From Parabacteroides hominis (GTDB taxonomy: Bacteria > Bacteroidota > Bacteroidia > Bacteroidales > Tannerellaceae), in contig NZ_JACOOJ010000005.1 of NCBI RefSeq assembly GCF_014287585.1, positions 1 to 64,000 of the forward strand: DNA of 64,000 nucleotides. Reading direction: 5' to 3'. Both the position numbers and the translations under genes were made by a program. Of the stretch, positions 7,720 through 17,643 are shown piece by piece. Under the pieces are notes generated by a model. It worked only from the letters and a program-made list of their open reading frames with translations. It ran no database searches and was not told the origin of the DNA. Numbering within the stretch: the first letter of the stretch is position 1; every line of letters starts with the position of its first letter.

Positions 7720-10062
7720 ATGAAATCGTACTTCACTTTTCTCAGCCGCAACAAGCTCTACACGGTTATCCAGTTCTCCGGTCTGGCTATCGCATTGGGA
7801 GTTGTTCTCCTCTTAACGCTATATGCTAAAACCGAATTCAATATCGGTAACAGACAGCCATACTCCCGCCAACTGTATGCCGTCGGCTATGGCGATGGTA
7901 TCGGTATGACGGTCGGTACCGCCCCGGAATTATTCCCTTCTATTCCGGAAATAAAAGAATGGACACGCTTCATCAACAACGAAGAAACAGACCTAACTAT
8001 TGATAACAACTACTACCAGGTGAACAGCCTTGCCGTTGACTCCAACTTCTTCCGGATGCTGGACTATCCGCTCATCGGATGCAACCGCGACAAGGGGCTG
8101 AGCGGAACAGATGAGGCCGTCATCTCCGAACCGTTCGCCCGTAAAATATTCGGCAATGAAGATCCTATCGGACGCACAATCATGTACCAAAACCAGACAC
8201 CGCTACGGGTCATCGGAATTCTTCCGGCTTTCGGTCCGACAGAACTGTTGAAACCGGTCGACCTCCTAGTTCCTATCAAATTGATGGAAAAGAATTATGC
8301 CTGGATGGATAACTTCGGTTCAACCCAAACATTCGTCACGTTAGCGGAAGGGGCAACACCCGGCACCGTCACCCGAAAACTGCTCGACAGCTATAAAAGT
8401 TATTGGGATTATTGGAAAGAAGACAGCAGCACGAACACCTTTATATGGGGATCATCACTCACACGCATGGACGAAATATACTTTTCACCTTTGAATCATT
8501 ACACTCCTTTCCGCAGCGGAACACGGAAACAGGTCCAAATCTTATTGACCATCGCGACGATCTTGCTCCTCTCGGCTGTCTTCAACTACATCAACCTGAC
8601 CGTGTCGCAAACCGGAAAGCGGGCACATGAGATGGCGACTCGCCGATTGATGGGCGATTCTGCCGAGCAAATCGTATTGCGCTACCTCGCCGAGTCGGCA
8701 ATCTTCACAACCGGGTGCTTCATCGGCGGATGCCTCATTGCTGTCATTGCCAAACCCTATTTCGAATACTTGCTCTCTACCCAAATCGCCATGTCGCTTT
8801 CTCCCGTAACAATCGCCTACACCCTGCTGTTGTTAGCCGGAATCTCCGGCATATCAGGGTTACTGCCGGCACTCATCATTCGTAAATACAGCCCGATCGA
8901 TATTGTAAAGGGAAACTTCCGCTTGCAGAACAAGCAACTGTTCAGCCGCCTGTTCATCATCGTGCAGAACGTGATCAGTACGTTCCTCATTACGTTGGGG
9001 CTGACAATGGCCGTCCAAATGCACTACCTTGCTACTCTGCCGACCGGTTATAATACCGATCTGGTCTTTGTTCGGGCTTGGGATTTAGGTGCGACCTACG
9101 ACAAACAAGCTATCCTCCAGAAACATTTACAGACATTGCCCCAGGTGGCAGAAGTGGCGCTGGCACGGAAACTACCTTTCATCAGCGGCCACGATGGCGT
9201 ACGCCAACCGGACGAAGAGGGAATGTCATGGCTCCACCTCTCGGATATGGACAGCACAGCATTCCGGATGTTAGGCTTCGAAGTGGCAGAACGCTGGTCA
9301 GAGCCGCTACCCGGTATGGTCTGGGTAACGGAAGAGACCTGCCGCCGTTACAACCTTTCGGCCGACAACCCCCATTTCGGGAAGAACGATGACGAGGGTG
9401 GCTACCGGTATAACGTCTGTGGCGTTATACGTGATTACCGCTCACTCACGGCGTTAGACACTCCGACACCCGATTCGCACGGAGCAATCATAGTGACAGA
9501 CCCGCAAGGCTATGTGATCTGCCAAGTCATCCGGACCCGAGGTGACCGGTCGGAAGCCTTAGCTGCCATCCGACGTACCTGCCGGGAAGTGTCCAATGAA
9601 ATTATCGGGATGCCGAAAGACCTGAAGGCCGATTATATCGACGATTATTTAGACAAAGATTTGACACACGAAAAGAACATCGTAATACTCGTCCTTTGCT
9701 TCATGACCATCTCCATCCTCATCTCTGCCATGGGCCTGTTGGCCATGTCGATAAGCTACACCGAACAGCAAAGCAAGCGGATTGCCTTATGCAAAGTGAT
9801 GGGAGCCGAAACAAGCGGTGCGGTATGGGAACTTTCCAAACGATTCATGACGCTTTCGTTGCTTGCCGCCTGCTTCGCCCTGCCCATCAGCATGAAAGCG
9901 GTTCAAATCAGTTTGGAGTCATTCTATAACCGCATCGCCTTCCCGTGGCATCTCATAGCCGTGGCTGTTTTGGCAACCGTAGTCATCGCTTTCGTGTCAA
10001 TCATCAGCCAAACCTTGAAAGTCGCCCACCGCAACCCCATCGAAAGCATCCGGACGGAATAA
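7720..10062 (+). CDS. FtsX-like ABC transporter permease (MacB-type)
   Basis: A 780-residue membrane protein with two copies of the MacB-type layout. Each has a membrane helix, a periplasmic domain (for example the stretch holding DSNFFRMLDYPLIG), and a three-helix FtsX permease core (about residues 270-400 and 650-780). ATP hydrolysis by the protein encoded 50 bp downstream would drive a mechanical export cycle. Similar Bacteroidetes permeases sit beside two-component systems and act in antimicrobial peptide or toxic compound response; the substrate here is unknown. Confidence 0.9.
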   Translation: MKSYFTFLSRNKLYTVIQFSGLAIALGVVLLLTLYAKTEFNIGNRQPYSRQLYAVGYGDGIGMTVGTAPELFPSIPEIKEWTRFINNEETDLTIDNNYYQVNSLAVDSNFFRMLDYPLIGCNRDKGLSGTDEAVISEPFARKIFGNEDPIGRTIMYQNQTPLRVIGILPAFGPTELLKPVDLLVPIKLMEKNYAWMDNFGSTQTFVTLAEGATPGTVTRKLLDSYKSYWDYWKEDSSTNTFIWGSSLTRMDEIYFSPLNHYTPFRSGTRKQVQILLTIATILLLSAVFNYINLTVSQTGKRAHEMATRRLMGDSAEQIVLRYLAESAIFTTGCFIGGCLIAVIAKPYFEYLLSTQIAMSLSPVTIAYTLLLLAGISGISGLLPALIIRKYSPIDIVKGNFRLQNKQLFSRLFIIVQNVISTFLITLGLTMAVQMHYLATLPTGYNTDLVFVRAWDLGATYDKQAILQKHLQTLPQVAEVALARKLPFISGHDGVRQPDEEGMSWLHLSDMDSTAFRMLGFEVAERWSEPLPGMVWVTEETCRRYNLSADNPHFGKNDDEGGYRYNVCGVIRDYRSLTALDTPTPDSHGAIIVTDPQGYVICQVIRTRGDRSEALAAIRRTCREVSNEIIGMPKDLKADYIDDYLDKDLTHEKNIVILVLCFMTISILISAMGLLAMSISYTEQQSKRIALCKVMGAETSGAVWELSKRFMTLSLLAACFALPISMKAVQISLESFYNRIAFPWHLIAVAVLATVVIAFVSIISQTLKVAHRNPIESIRTE

Positions 10063-10112
10063 AAGTAACACTATATAACAGATAACATCATTACAAAAAA
10101 ACGAAACAAATC

Positions 10113-10793
10113 ATGATTAAAATAAAGAACCTCTGCAAAAACTTCCGGACGGAAGAAGTAGAAACCATCGCGCTCAACGGCGTAAGCATGGATGTGAAAA
10201 AGGGCGAGTTCGTCGCCATCATGGGTCCCAGCGGATGTGGCAAATCGACCTTGCTGCATATTCTCGGTCTGCTGGACAATCCGGACGATGGCAGCTACCT
10301 GTTGGATGGGGAAGAAATGGGACACTTGAAAGAGAAAGACCGAACCCGTTACCGCAAAGGACGTATCGGGTTCGTGTTCCAAAGTTTTAACCTCATTGAC
10401 GAGCTGACGGTGGAAGAAAACATAGACCTCCAACTGAAATACCTTGGCATACCTAAAGCCGAACGCAAGCAGCAGGTACTTGACATCCTGCGCAAAGTAC
10501 GCCTCAGCCAACGTGCCAAACATTACCCGCAACAACTCTCCGGAGGTCAACAACAACGAGTAGCCATCGCCCGTGCCGTGGTAGGCAAACCTAAATTGAT
10601 TTTAGCCGACGAGCCGACCGGTAACCTCGACTCCAAGAACAGCCTCGAAATAATGAAACTGCTCAGCCAGTTGAATATCGAAGGAACGACTATCGTCATG
10701 GTGACACACTCACAACACGATGCCACATACGCCGACAGGATCATCAACCTCTTTGACGGGCAAATTGTCAATGAGCTGGATGGAATACTTTAA
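10113..10793 (+). CDS. ABC transporter ATP-binding protein (MacB/LolD type)
   Basis: A 226-residue ATPase. Walker A is GPSGCGKST (residues 38-46), the signature LSGGQQQR and Walker B LILADEPTGNLD are intact, and the opening MIKIKNLCKNFRTEEVET is typical of the LolD/MacB group. It energises the FtsX-like permease encoded immediately before it. The two genes together form a complete inner-membrane mechanotransmission pump; no periplasmic adaptor or outer-membrane channel gene is adjacent. Confidence 0.93.
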   Translation: MIKIKNLCKNFRTEEVETIALNGVSMDVKKGEFVAIMGPSGCGKSTLLHILGLLDNPDDGSYLLDGEEMGHLKEKDRTRYRKGRIGFVFQSFNLIDELTVEENIDLQLKYLGIPKAERKQQVLDILRKVRLSQRAKHYPQQLSGGQQQRVAIARAVVGKPKLILADEPTGNLDSKNSLEIMKLLSQLNIEGTTIVMVTHSQHDATYADRIINLFDGQIVNELDGIL

Positions 10794-11125
10794 AAATCGA
10801 GTAGGAGGTAAACGCTAATCGTAGGCGTCTGTCTCCTATTTTCACGTTTACCGATCTCTCACACCATCGTATCCAACAGGGAGAAAGCTATTTCCCGTAT
10901 TGTCCCGATATAATAACATGATTACGCCTATGCTTCAATCATTCCACCTTCACCCTTGAATAATAAGTTCCTTTCATCATACAGCGCGAAAGGATTTTAT
11001 TCTTTTGAAACAGGAGGCACGAAAATATTGCTGAAACGTCATTACTACGAGAATGTTTAGATCTCTTCTTCGGAAGTAAACCTATAACGTTCAACATTCT
11101 TTAAAGTAGCCACAGTCTGAGTTTG
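10794..11125. other. Intergenic region with a displaced MATE gene fragment
   Basis: No gene is seen. Positions 10867-10900 match 33 of 34 bases of the MATE gene at 5811-5844 in the same orientation (encoding IREIAFSLLDT on the minus strand); homology stops at both ends. A weak inverted repeat follows the ABC gene (TAGGAG at 10802 region with CTCCTA near 10835) and could end its transcript. Confidence 0.6.
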
Positions 11126-13270
11126 TCAGATCCCCGTCCCCAAACGTGAAGTGTCTACCTCTTTTGCCTTTTTCTCTTTGTAGCCACCGAAACTATACCG
11201 CAATGTCAGTGTCACATTCCGGCTATCCTGCCACAGTTTCATGCGGCTTTTCTGTCCCTGTTCATCCACGTGGGTGACGGGATTGCCTCCCTCGAACAAA
11301 TCATTGCCCCGAACCGTCAGGCGCATCTTCTTTTTTGCGAATGTCCAGGTCAGGCCGGCCGACACATTGTATATCAGATCGACATCATACAATCCCTGTA
11401 TGACCGGAGAGATACAATAGCCCCGCAACTCCAACGACAAGTTCCGGTCCTTGGTCAGGTAGAACGTATTGTTCAGTTCGGCCCGGCCAAACAGTTTTTT
11501 ACGGTCGAAAGAGACATCATAAAGCGTCCCTTTGTTATGAATGGCACAGCCCATCAGCGTCAGCCTGGAACTCATAAAATCAAAAGGCCTGAAAGGGATG
11601 ACGGCAACCGCTCCGTACATATTGTAGATATCCATATTCACCGTCTGGAATACGGACCTCAACTCATCGTGGCGCTGGTACGTCATCTGTTGTATTTTAT
11701 CGGGCTGTATATTCGTAAATAAGCCGAATACATACTTGCTCTTCAGGATATAATTCAGTTGCATCGAATAAGAGAGCTGCGGCTTCAGGTCCGGGTTCCC
11801 GATTATAGAACTGTAGACATTCATATAATAGGTATTGGGAGTTGTCATCCAATAGGACGGATAGGTTTTATCACTCGAAAAGGAAAACATCAGCATACCG
11901 GACGGAGCCACCTTGTAAGTAAAATTCAATTGAGGGAAAAGGCTGACCCTGTTCCATAATGTTTTCTTCTTTCCTGCCGAATCGACGGATGCCTTATAAT
12001 ACTGTAAAGAGAGGGATGCATTCAATGAAACCTTTTTCCCGAATTGTTTCGTAAAACCGGCAAAAGCACCCATTGAATAGTCTTTTTGTTTAAGGCGGAA
12101 AGTTCCTTCAGGAGCTTTCCCGCCATTGATCGACTGGCCGGACTCGTTACGGGTATCGGAAAAAGAAGCATCCAATCCGTAATCCAACATCCATTCTTTT
12201 TTCAATTTACGGCTGTCGTTCATATAAAGATTAGCGCGTTGTACCTGCTGGGAAGACAGAGTTGAGATTGTCTGCTCTTCTTCTTTTTCAAAGTCATTAA
12301 CCAAATGTTGCTTGTCGTCATTCTTATAAAAAGTATAATCCATCCCGGCACTGAACCCTTTATGACCGATATAATCCATCCGGGCATTATGCAGATTCGA
12401 AGCGCCGGACAATTCCAGCTCCGTCTCTACCTGCTGGATATCGACAAACTCGGTCAACGCGCCTCTTCTCGATACTTTATCCGGGTCGTAAAAACGGCCG
12501 GTATAGGAAAGTGACAAGCGGTCTTTATTCTTCAAATCGAAATCGAAAGCTCCCCGTATATTGTGAGAAAGGCTTACATTATTATACCAATCATCCTGCC
12601 TGATATCGTACGGGCGATCGTTTACAGTCGGTCGGGCAGTCATTTCCTCTTCCTGGCGTCTATGATTATAAGCGGCCGAATAAGAGATATCAGCCGAGTA
12701 ATTCTTCCCGATATACGAAAGGTTCGCCTGACCGGATGGAGAAAAGAAATAGCCTTGCTTACCCGTCAAAGAGATTTCCCCCTTCAGCACGTCTTTCAAA
12801 GATTTGTCATTTTCTATTACGACATTGATGGATGCACCTTTCACGCCAAACCGGGGAGGCGTGCTATACATCACATCTATTTGTTTTACTTTGGATGAAG
12901 ATGTGGATTTCAATAAGCCTGCCAATTGTTCCGCAGTCATCGAACTTTTGCGCCCGTTGATCAGGATCGAGGTCGAAGGGGTTCCGATAATCGACACCTT
13001 ATCCCCTTCTTTTTGTATGCCGGGCAGTTCGCCTATTACATCAAAAGCGTTATCGACCGGTTTATCTTTTACCAGGTTCGGAATGTCGTACTGCAATTTG
13101 CCTTCCGACACCTTCACCAGCGGCCGTTCCGCTTTTACAAACACCTCCGGAAGGTCTACGGTTATGCTGTCGTTCACGAGGATGTGTTTCTTTTCCGTTG
13201 CGTTCTGTCCCCATACAGGTGCTTGCCCTGCCAGGAAAACGATCAACAAATAATGATAGAAGTGCTTCAT
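11126..13270 (-). CDS. TonB-dependent outer-membrane receptor, OMP_b-brl_3 type
   Basis: The start at 13270 gives 714 residues with a signal peptide (MKHFYHYLLIVFLAGQAPVWG); an ATG 81 bp upstream would bury it. A plug domain follows with GIQKEGDKVSIIGTPSTSI and ILINGRKSSMTAEQLAGLL, typical of the Bacteroidetes OMP_b-brl_3 family, then a long beta barrel to the C-terminus. There is no N-terminal carboxypeptidase-like domain and no SusD partner. It lies divergent from a sensor kinase/OmpR regulator pair that probably controls it. The imported substrate is not evident. Confidence 0.85.
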   Translation of the reverse strand: MKHFYHYLLIVFLAGQAPVWGQNATEKKHILVNDSITVDLPEVFVKAERPLVKVSEGKLQYDIPNLVKDKPVDNAFDVIGELPGIQKEGDKVSIIGTPSTSILINGRKSSMTAEQLAGLLKSTSSSKVKQIDVMYSTPPRFGVKGASINVVIENDKSLKDVLKGEISLTGKQGYFFSPSGQANLSYIGKNYSADISYSAAYNHRRQEEEMTARPTVNDRPYDIRQDDWYNNVSLSHNIRGAFDFDLKNKDRLSLSYTGRFYDPDKVSRRGALTEFVDIQQVETELELSGASNLHNARMDYIGHKGFSAGMDYTFYKNDDKQHLVNDFEKEEEQTISTLSSQQVQRANLYMNDSRKLKKEWMLDYGLDASFSDTRNESGQSINGGKAPEGTFRLKQKDYSMGAFAGFTKQFGKKVSLNASLSLQYYKASVDSAGKKKTLWNRVSLFPQLNFTYKVAPSGMLMFSFSSDKTYPSYWMTTPNTYYMNVYSSIIGNPDLKPQLSYSMQLNYILKSKYVFGLFTNIQPDKIQQMTYQRHDELRSVFQTVNMDIYNMYGAVAVIPFRPFDFMSSRLTLMGCAIHNKGTLYDVSFDRKKLFGRAELNNTFYLTKDRNLSLELRGYCISPVIQGLYDVDLIYNVSAGLTWTFAKKKMRLTVRGNDLFEGGNPVTHVDEQGQKSRMKLWQDSRNVTLTLRYSFGGYKEKKAKEVDTSRLGTGI

Positions 13271-13422
13271 CGTATTATTTTTTCTTGTAAAGGTTATATT
13301 CGGAAACGAGAGTTCCAAACTTTGCCTTTCTTTCGTAAGACTATATAACATCCCTCGATCCTAATGTTATTTAGTCTTACCAAATAAAGCGGATCAGATA
13401 AACTTTCCTTACATTTGTTTAT

Positions 13423-14919
13423 ATGAAATCTTCGTTCAAATATGTAATCATTCTCGTTATCCTGTCGTTGTCCGGCATCTTCATCTATCAGCTATTCTGG
13501 ATAACCGGGCTCTACCACTCCCGGCAAAAGCAGAACCGGGAAGAGATCCGGATGGCGATCAAAAATGCAGATCATATCGAACTGTTCGACCGGGCCGATT
13601 TCCTCAGCAAGGTCACGCACAGGCAGAGAGAGACATCCGTCATTGCCGATACGAAAGGCGGTGCGGCTCTCAGCACCCGGTTTACGGACAAGGATTCGGT
13701 TATTCCCGAACTGAGCGTCCTACCTTTAGACACGAATATCTATCATCCCCGATACCGGAGTCAGGCACTCCGTAATGATGCGGGTAAAATGCTAAAAAAC
13801 ACGGCAGTGAAAGTCGGCAACGATTTCAGTTCGTTAGGAGAGTTAGGGTTACAGATGCAGCAAACCCTACATGAAGTGATCGACTCGGTCAAACCGATCG
13901 ACCTTGCGAAGTTCGACAGCATCCTGTCTTCCCACCTGCAAAAAGGAGGATTGGATATTCGCCATTATACCGAAATGTGGAATTTAGAAGACAGTTCGAT
14001 CATCGCCTCGTCCGTTCCGGCAAACCTGAACCGGACAGAATACGACCTGCACAAATGGGAGTACACGACCTATCATAAAAGGGCTTATCTGGTTTACACC
14101 GAACCGACCCGATGGGACACGATCCGGATGATGTCGGGCATCCTGCTCTCTTCTTTCCTGATCCTGTTGATCCTGATCCTCTCTTTCGCTTATATGTTCT
14201 GGTTCCTGATCCACCAAAAGACGGTGGAACAACTGAAAGATGACTTTACGCACAATGTCACGCATGAATTGAAAACCCCGATAGCGATCACCTATGCGGC
14301 AGTCGAAGCCATGATCCATTACAACATAACCGGCAACAAAGAAAAGACAAACAAATACCTGCATATCTGCCACGAGGAATTGCAACGTCTCGGCAATATG
14401 GTCGAACAAATCCTTTCGCTCAGCCTGGAACGTAAAAAAGATTTCAAACTCAAATACGAAAAAGTAAACCTGAACGAACTGCTCGATAAAATCGTCGAAC
14501 AACAGGCCATCAAATCCTCCAAACCCTTTCATGTCCGGCAGGAATTTATACCGGACGGGATTATGCTGGAAGCCGACAGAACGCATCTTTACAACATCTT
14601 GAGCAACATCCTGGACAATGCCGTCAAATATTCCGGCAATAATCCGCAAATCCGGATAGAGGCAGAAGAAAGCGACGGTTCGGTCATCATCCGCATTACC
14701 GATAACGGCATCGGAATAGAAGAAGAACACCTGGCGCATATCTTCGATAAATTCTACCGGGTTTCGAACGGCAAGCAACCTCCCGTCAAAGGGTACGGCA
14801 TCGGGCTGTTTTATGTCAGGACAATGATACACAAGCACAACGGTACGATCCGGGTAGAAAGCCAACCCGGAAAGGGTAGTCGTTTCATAATCATATTACC
14901 GCAAACACATGAAAGATAA
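13423..14919 (+). CDS. Sensor histidine kinase
   Basis: A 498-residue membrane kinase with helices at about 7-30 and 237-262 enclosing a ~200-residue periplasmic domain of unknown type. His281 in FTHNVTHELKTPIAIT is the phospho-acceptor; NILDNAVKYSG, DNGIGI and GYGIGLFYV form the ATP site. It overlaps the response regulator gene by 11 bp. A TACATTTG -7 box at 13410-13417 lies only 5 bp before the ATG, so the message may be nearly leaderless. Context suggests control of the divergent receptor gene. Confidence 0.93.
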   Translation: MKSSFKYVIILVILSLSGIFIYQLFWITGLYHSRQKQNREEIRMAIKNADHIELFDRADFLSKVTHRQRETSVIADTKGGAALSTRFTDKDSVIPELSVLPLDTNIYHPRYRSQALRNDAGKMLKNTAVKVGNDFSSLGELGLQMQQTLHEVIDSVKPIDLAKFDSILSSHLQKGGLDIRHYTEMWNLEDSSIIASSVPANLNRTEYDLHKWEYTTYHKRAYLVYTEPTRWDTIRMMSGILLSSFLILLILILSFAYMFWFLIHQKTVEQLKDDFTHNVTHELKTPIAITYAAVEAMIHYNITGNKEKTNKYLHICHEELQRLGNMVEQILSLSLERKKDFKLKYEKVNLNELLDKIVEQQAIKSSKPFHVRQEFIPDGIMLEADRTHLYNILSNILDNAVKYSGNNPQIRIEAEESDGSVIIRITDNGIGIEEEHLAHIFDKFYRVSNGKQPPVKGYGIGLFYVRTMIHKHNGTIRVESQPGKGSRFIIILPQTHER

Positions 14920-15601
14920 GAAATCGATATTATTGGTTGAAGACGAAGTGAGCCTATCCATGATCATCAAAGATGCACTGGAAGAAGAAGGCTACCGGGT
15001 CATAACAGCCGGAAACGGCCTGCAGGGGATCGACTGTTTCTATAAGTATGCTCCCGACCTGATTATCGCGGATGTCATGATGCCGGAAATAGACGGGTTC
15101 GAAATGATCCGGCGGATACGGAAGGAAAACAAAGAAGTGCCCGTGCTCTTCCTGAGTGCCCGCTCCTCGACAGACGACATCGTCTCCGGCTTCGAATTAG
15201 GTGCTAACGACTATGTCCGCAAACCTTTCAGCCTGCGCGAACTGGTCGTCCGTGCCAAAGCCCTCCTGGTCAAAAATAAACAGGAGGAAGAAAGAGCCGG
15301 ATTCTATGAGATCGGTCTTTACACCTTCTATCCTAAAACCCAGACCTTACTGATAGCCGGCGAAAGCAACAAGCTCTCCTACAAAGAATCCGAAATATTG
15401 AAACGCCTATGCGAAAACGAGAACCAGCCGATCTATAGCAAAGACATCCTGCTGAACCTATGGGGAGACGACAGTTTTTATAATGCGCGCAGCCTGCATG
15501 TTTTCATCACCAAGCTGCGCCATAAGCTGGACAAAGACCCTCGCATCAAGATATTGAACGTAAGAGGAATCGGCTACAAGTTAATATGCGAACTGCTTTA
15601 A
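14909..15601 (+). CDS. OmpR-family response regulator
   Basis: A 230-residue regulator. The receiver domain (1-120) has EDE at 11-13, phospho-acceptor Asp55 (IIADVMMPEIDG) and Lys105 (DYVRKPFSLREL). The C-terminal winged helix (about 135-230) has SYKESEILKRL and RSLHVFITKLRHKL, ending in the usual NVRGIGYKL. It is translationally coupled to the kinase gene by an 11-bp overlap. It ends 25 bp before the convergent MFS gene stop. Confidence 0.95.
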   Translation: MKDKKSILLVEDEVSLSMIIKDALEEEGYRVITAGNGLQGIDCFYKYAPDLIIADVMMPEIDGFEMIRRIRKENKEVPVLFLSARSSTDDIVSGFELGANDYVRKPFSLRELVVRAKALLVKNKQEEERAGFYEIGLYTFYPKTQTLLIAGESNKLSYKESEILKRLCENENQPIYSKDILLNLWGDDSFYNARSLHVFITKLRHKLDKDPRIKILNVRGIGYKLICELL

Positions 15602-15626
15602 GTCCTTTAATCCAGGTCTGCATATT

Positions 15627-16844
15627 CTATCTCCGGAAGCTATTTCTCAAATCTTCGATTGAAGGAATAAAGAACGAGGCAACTCCGATCAGCCCGACCA
15701 ATACGCCACCGATCATAAAGGTGTTGCCGATCCCGATCGTATCCGCCAGAAATCCCGTACTCAACAGTCCGATCATGGAAGGAAGCATATTGACACTCAT
15801 ATAGAAAGAGAACACGCGCCCCATTACTACCGGATCGATACGGGTCTGGACTACAGTCGTGAAAGACGCCATATAAAGGGAACCTGATATTCCGCCGACA
15901 GCCGTCAACAGGACAAATAACGGATATCCGGAGACCGGCAAGATTCCGGACAGCACGAATGTAAACCCTAACAGGATATACATCCAGTTAATCAGTGAAA
16001 TCTCATTCAACCGGAATTTCTTCAAGCCGAGGAAAGTCCCTCCCAACAGCGCCCCGATCCCCCAGGCAATCTCTACCAGGCTGATCTGATAAGCATTCCC
16101 CGAATAATGATTAAGCGTCATAAGCGGATAGAGCACACTCACCGGCATGATAAAGAATGTTCCTAAGATAGACACCAGGAATAACAATGACAATCCGTTT
16201 TGACGCCGGACTTCCATAAAAGCCTCCTTTGCCTCTTTCAGTAGCCGGACCTTCCGGGTTCTTTCCGCATTATCCGGATCAGGGATCGTCACAAATAATA
16301 GTGACGTACATGCCAATGCCGCTCCGATCACATCCAACATAAGAATATTTGTCATCTTCATAAAAGAGATGAAAAGAGCCGCCAACGCCGGACCGGCAAT
16401 GTTACAAACCGACTGTATAATCTGGTTAATCCCGGCAATCCGGATCAACTCCGATTTAGGGGCCAGCAAAGGAACGGATGCCTGCATAGCCGGCATATGG
16501 AAAGCAGAACCGGCCGAACGCAGGGCCAGCAAAAGATAGACATGTCCTATCTTCGCTATATCCAGATAAAACAGGACTGCCAGGATCAGCGTACAGAAAG
16601 CGATAAAACTGTCGGCCAGGATCATCACCCGCTTTCTTTTCCATCGATCCACAAAAATACCGGTAAACAAGCCCAATACGGATTGGGGAAGCATAGCCAT
16701 GATAGTAGCCAAAGCCAATACCTCCGCCGATTTAGTTTCAAAACTTAGCCATAAGACAATTGCAAAATTAACGATCGAACTGGTCAGGATAGAGAAAAAC
16801 TGCCCGGTCCATATAATAGCGAATACTTTTTTCCAGTTATTCAT
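15627..16844 (-). CDS. MFS transporter
   Basis: A 405-residue, 12-helix protein of the MFS_3/EntS-like group: opening helix NNWKKVFAIIWTGQFFSIL, GLFTGIFVDRWKRKRVMILAD in the loop between helices 2 and 3, and a matching second half. These are usually drug, siderophore or macrolide exporters; the substrate is unknown. It stands alone between convergent regulator and tpx terminator. Confidence 0.88.
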   Translation of the reverse strand: MNNWKKVFAIIWTGQFFSILTSSIVNFAIVLWLSFETKSAEVLALATIMAMLPQSVLGLFTGIFVDRWKRKRVMILADSFIAFCTLILAVLFYLDIAKIGHVYLLLALRSAGSAFHMPAMQASVPLLAPKSELIRIAGINQIIQSVCNIAGPALAALFISFMKMTNILMLDVIGAALACTSLLFVTIPDPDNAERTRKVRLLKEAKEAFMEVRRQNGLSLLFLVSILGTFFIMPVSVLYPLMTLNHYSGNAYQISLVEIAWGIGALLGGTFLGLKKFRLNEISLINWMYILLGFTFVLSGILPVSGYPLFVLLTAVGGISGSLYMASFTTVVQTRIDPVVMGRVFSFYMSVNMLPSMIGLLSTGFLADTIGIGNTFMIGGVLVGLIGVASFFIPSIEDLRNSFRR

Positions 16845-16891
16845 AGGAAATGCAAGTATACGAATAAAATCCGAATTAACAAACCTGATAT

Positions 16892-16929
16892 AAAAAAACG
16901 AAGGCCGCGGGATTCACATCCGACGGCCT
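16892..16929 (-). terminator. Rho-independent terminator of tpx
   Basis: Read on the minus strand, AGGCCG-TCGGAT-GTGA-ATCCCG-CGGCCT forms a strong 12-bp stem followed by a run of seven T. It starts 50 bp after the tpx stop. Confidence 0.85.
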
Positions 16930-16978
16930 CCTACACTAACCCTTAACTTTAACCAATGAAAAACAATAATCTACTTAA

Positions 16979-17482
16979 TTAGTTTTTTAGCGAAGCGATT
17001 GCGGCTTCGTAATTCGGCTCGTTTGTTATTTCGGAAACCAGTTCCTCATAAACAACTTTACCTGCTTCGTCGACAACTATCACGCCACGGGCTAACAAAC
17101 CCTTCAGCGGACCATCGACCATCAACATCCCGTACCCGTTTTCAAAACAAGAACAACGGAATGCAGAAAGTGGAATCACTTTATCGATACCTTCCGTGGT
17201 ACAGAAACGTCCTTGCGCAAAAGGCAAGTCTTTTGACACGGCAAGCACCACAGTGTTCGGAAGAGAAGCGGCTTCTTTATTAAAACGTCTTACCGATGCG
17301 GCACACACAGCGGTGTCCAAACTCGGAAATACGTTAATCACGACTTTCTTACCTTTCAAATCTTTCAGATGCAATTCGGATAAATCGCTCTTTACACCTT
17401 TAAAATCAGGAGCCTCTACTCCAACTGCGGGCAATGAACCGTTCGTATTGACTTCATTACCTTTTAATGTTATCTTTGCCAT
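16979..17482 (-). CDS. tpx: Thiol peroxidase (Tpx)
   Basis: A 167-residue atypical 2-Cys peroxiredoxin. Peroxidatic Cys60 lies in PSLDTAVCAASVRRFN and resolving Cys94 in GRFCTTEGI, positions almost the same as in E. coli Tpx (61 and 95). It reduces hydrogen and alkyl peroxides with electrons from thioredoxin; a thioredoxin reductase gene is in the same window at 57884. The gene is monocistronic, with its own strong promoter and terminator. Confidence 0.97.
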   Translation of the reverse strand: MAKITLKGNEVNTNGSLPAVGVEAPDFKGVKSDLSELHLKDLKGKKVVINVFPSLDTAVCAASVRRFNKEAASLPNTVVLAVSKDLPFAQGRFCTTEGIDKVIPLSAFRCSCFENGYGMLMVDGPLKGLLARGVIVVDEAGKVVYEELVSEITNEPNYEAAIASLKN

Positions 17483-17521
17483 CTTTTGTAGTATTTTATG
17501 TTCTTTATCAAAAGCGGCTTA

Positions 17522-17554
17522 CAAATATAAGCTGCTTTGTATAACTTAAACAAA
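17522..17554 (-). promoter_or_regulatory. Promoter of tpx
   Basis: On the minus strand, -33 TTTG (17554-17551) and -7 TATATTTG (17529-17522) are separated by 21 bp, a full match to the Bacteroidetes consensus. The start codon lies 39 bp downstream. Confidence 0.7.
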
Positions 17555-17617
17555 GGAATCTGAAGAATGTTTCTCCTTTTAACTCTTTTTAATTACTGCT
17601 CGCGATAACTCTTTTTC

Positions 17618-17625
17618 TATCTTTG
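17618..17625 (+). promoter_or_regulatory. -7 box of the rmuC operon
   Basis: TATCTTTG matches TAnnTTTG 18 bp before the rmuC ATG; the -33 element is weak. Confidence 0.45.
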
Positions 17626-17643
17626 ATCCCAAAATAGAAAGAG

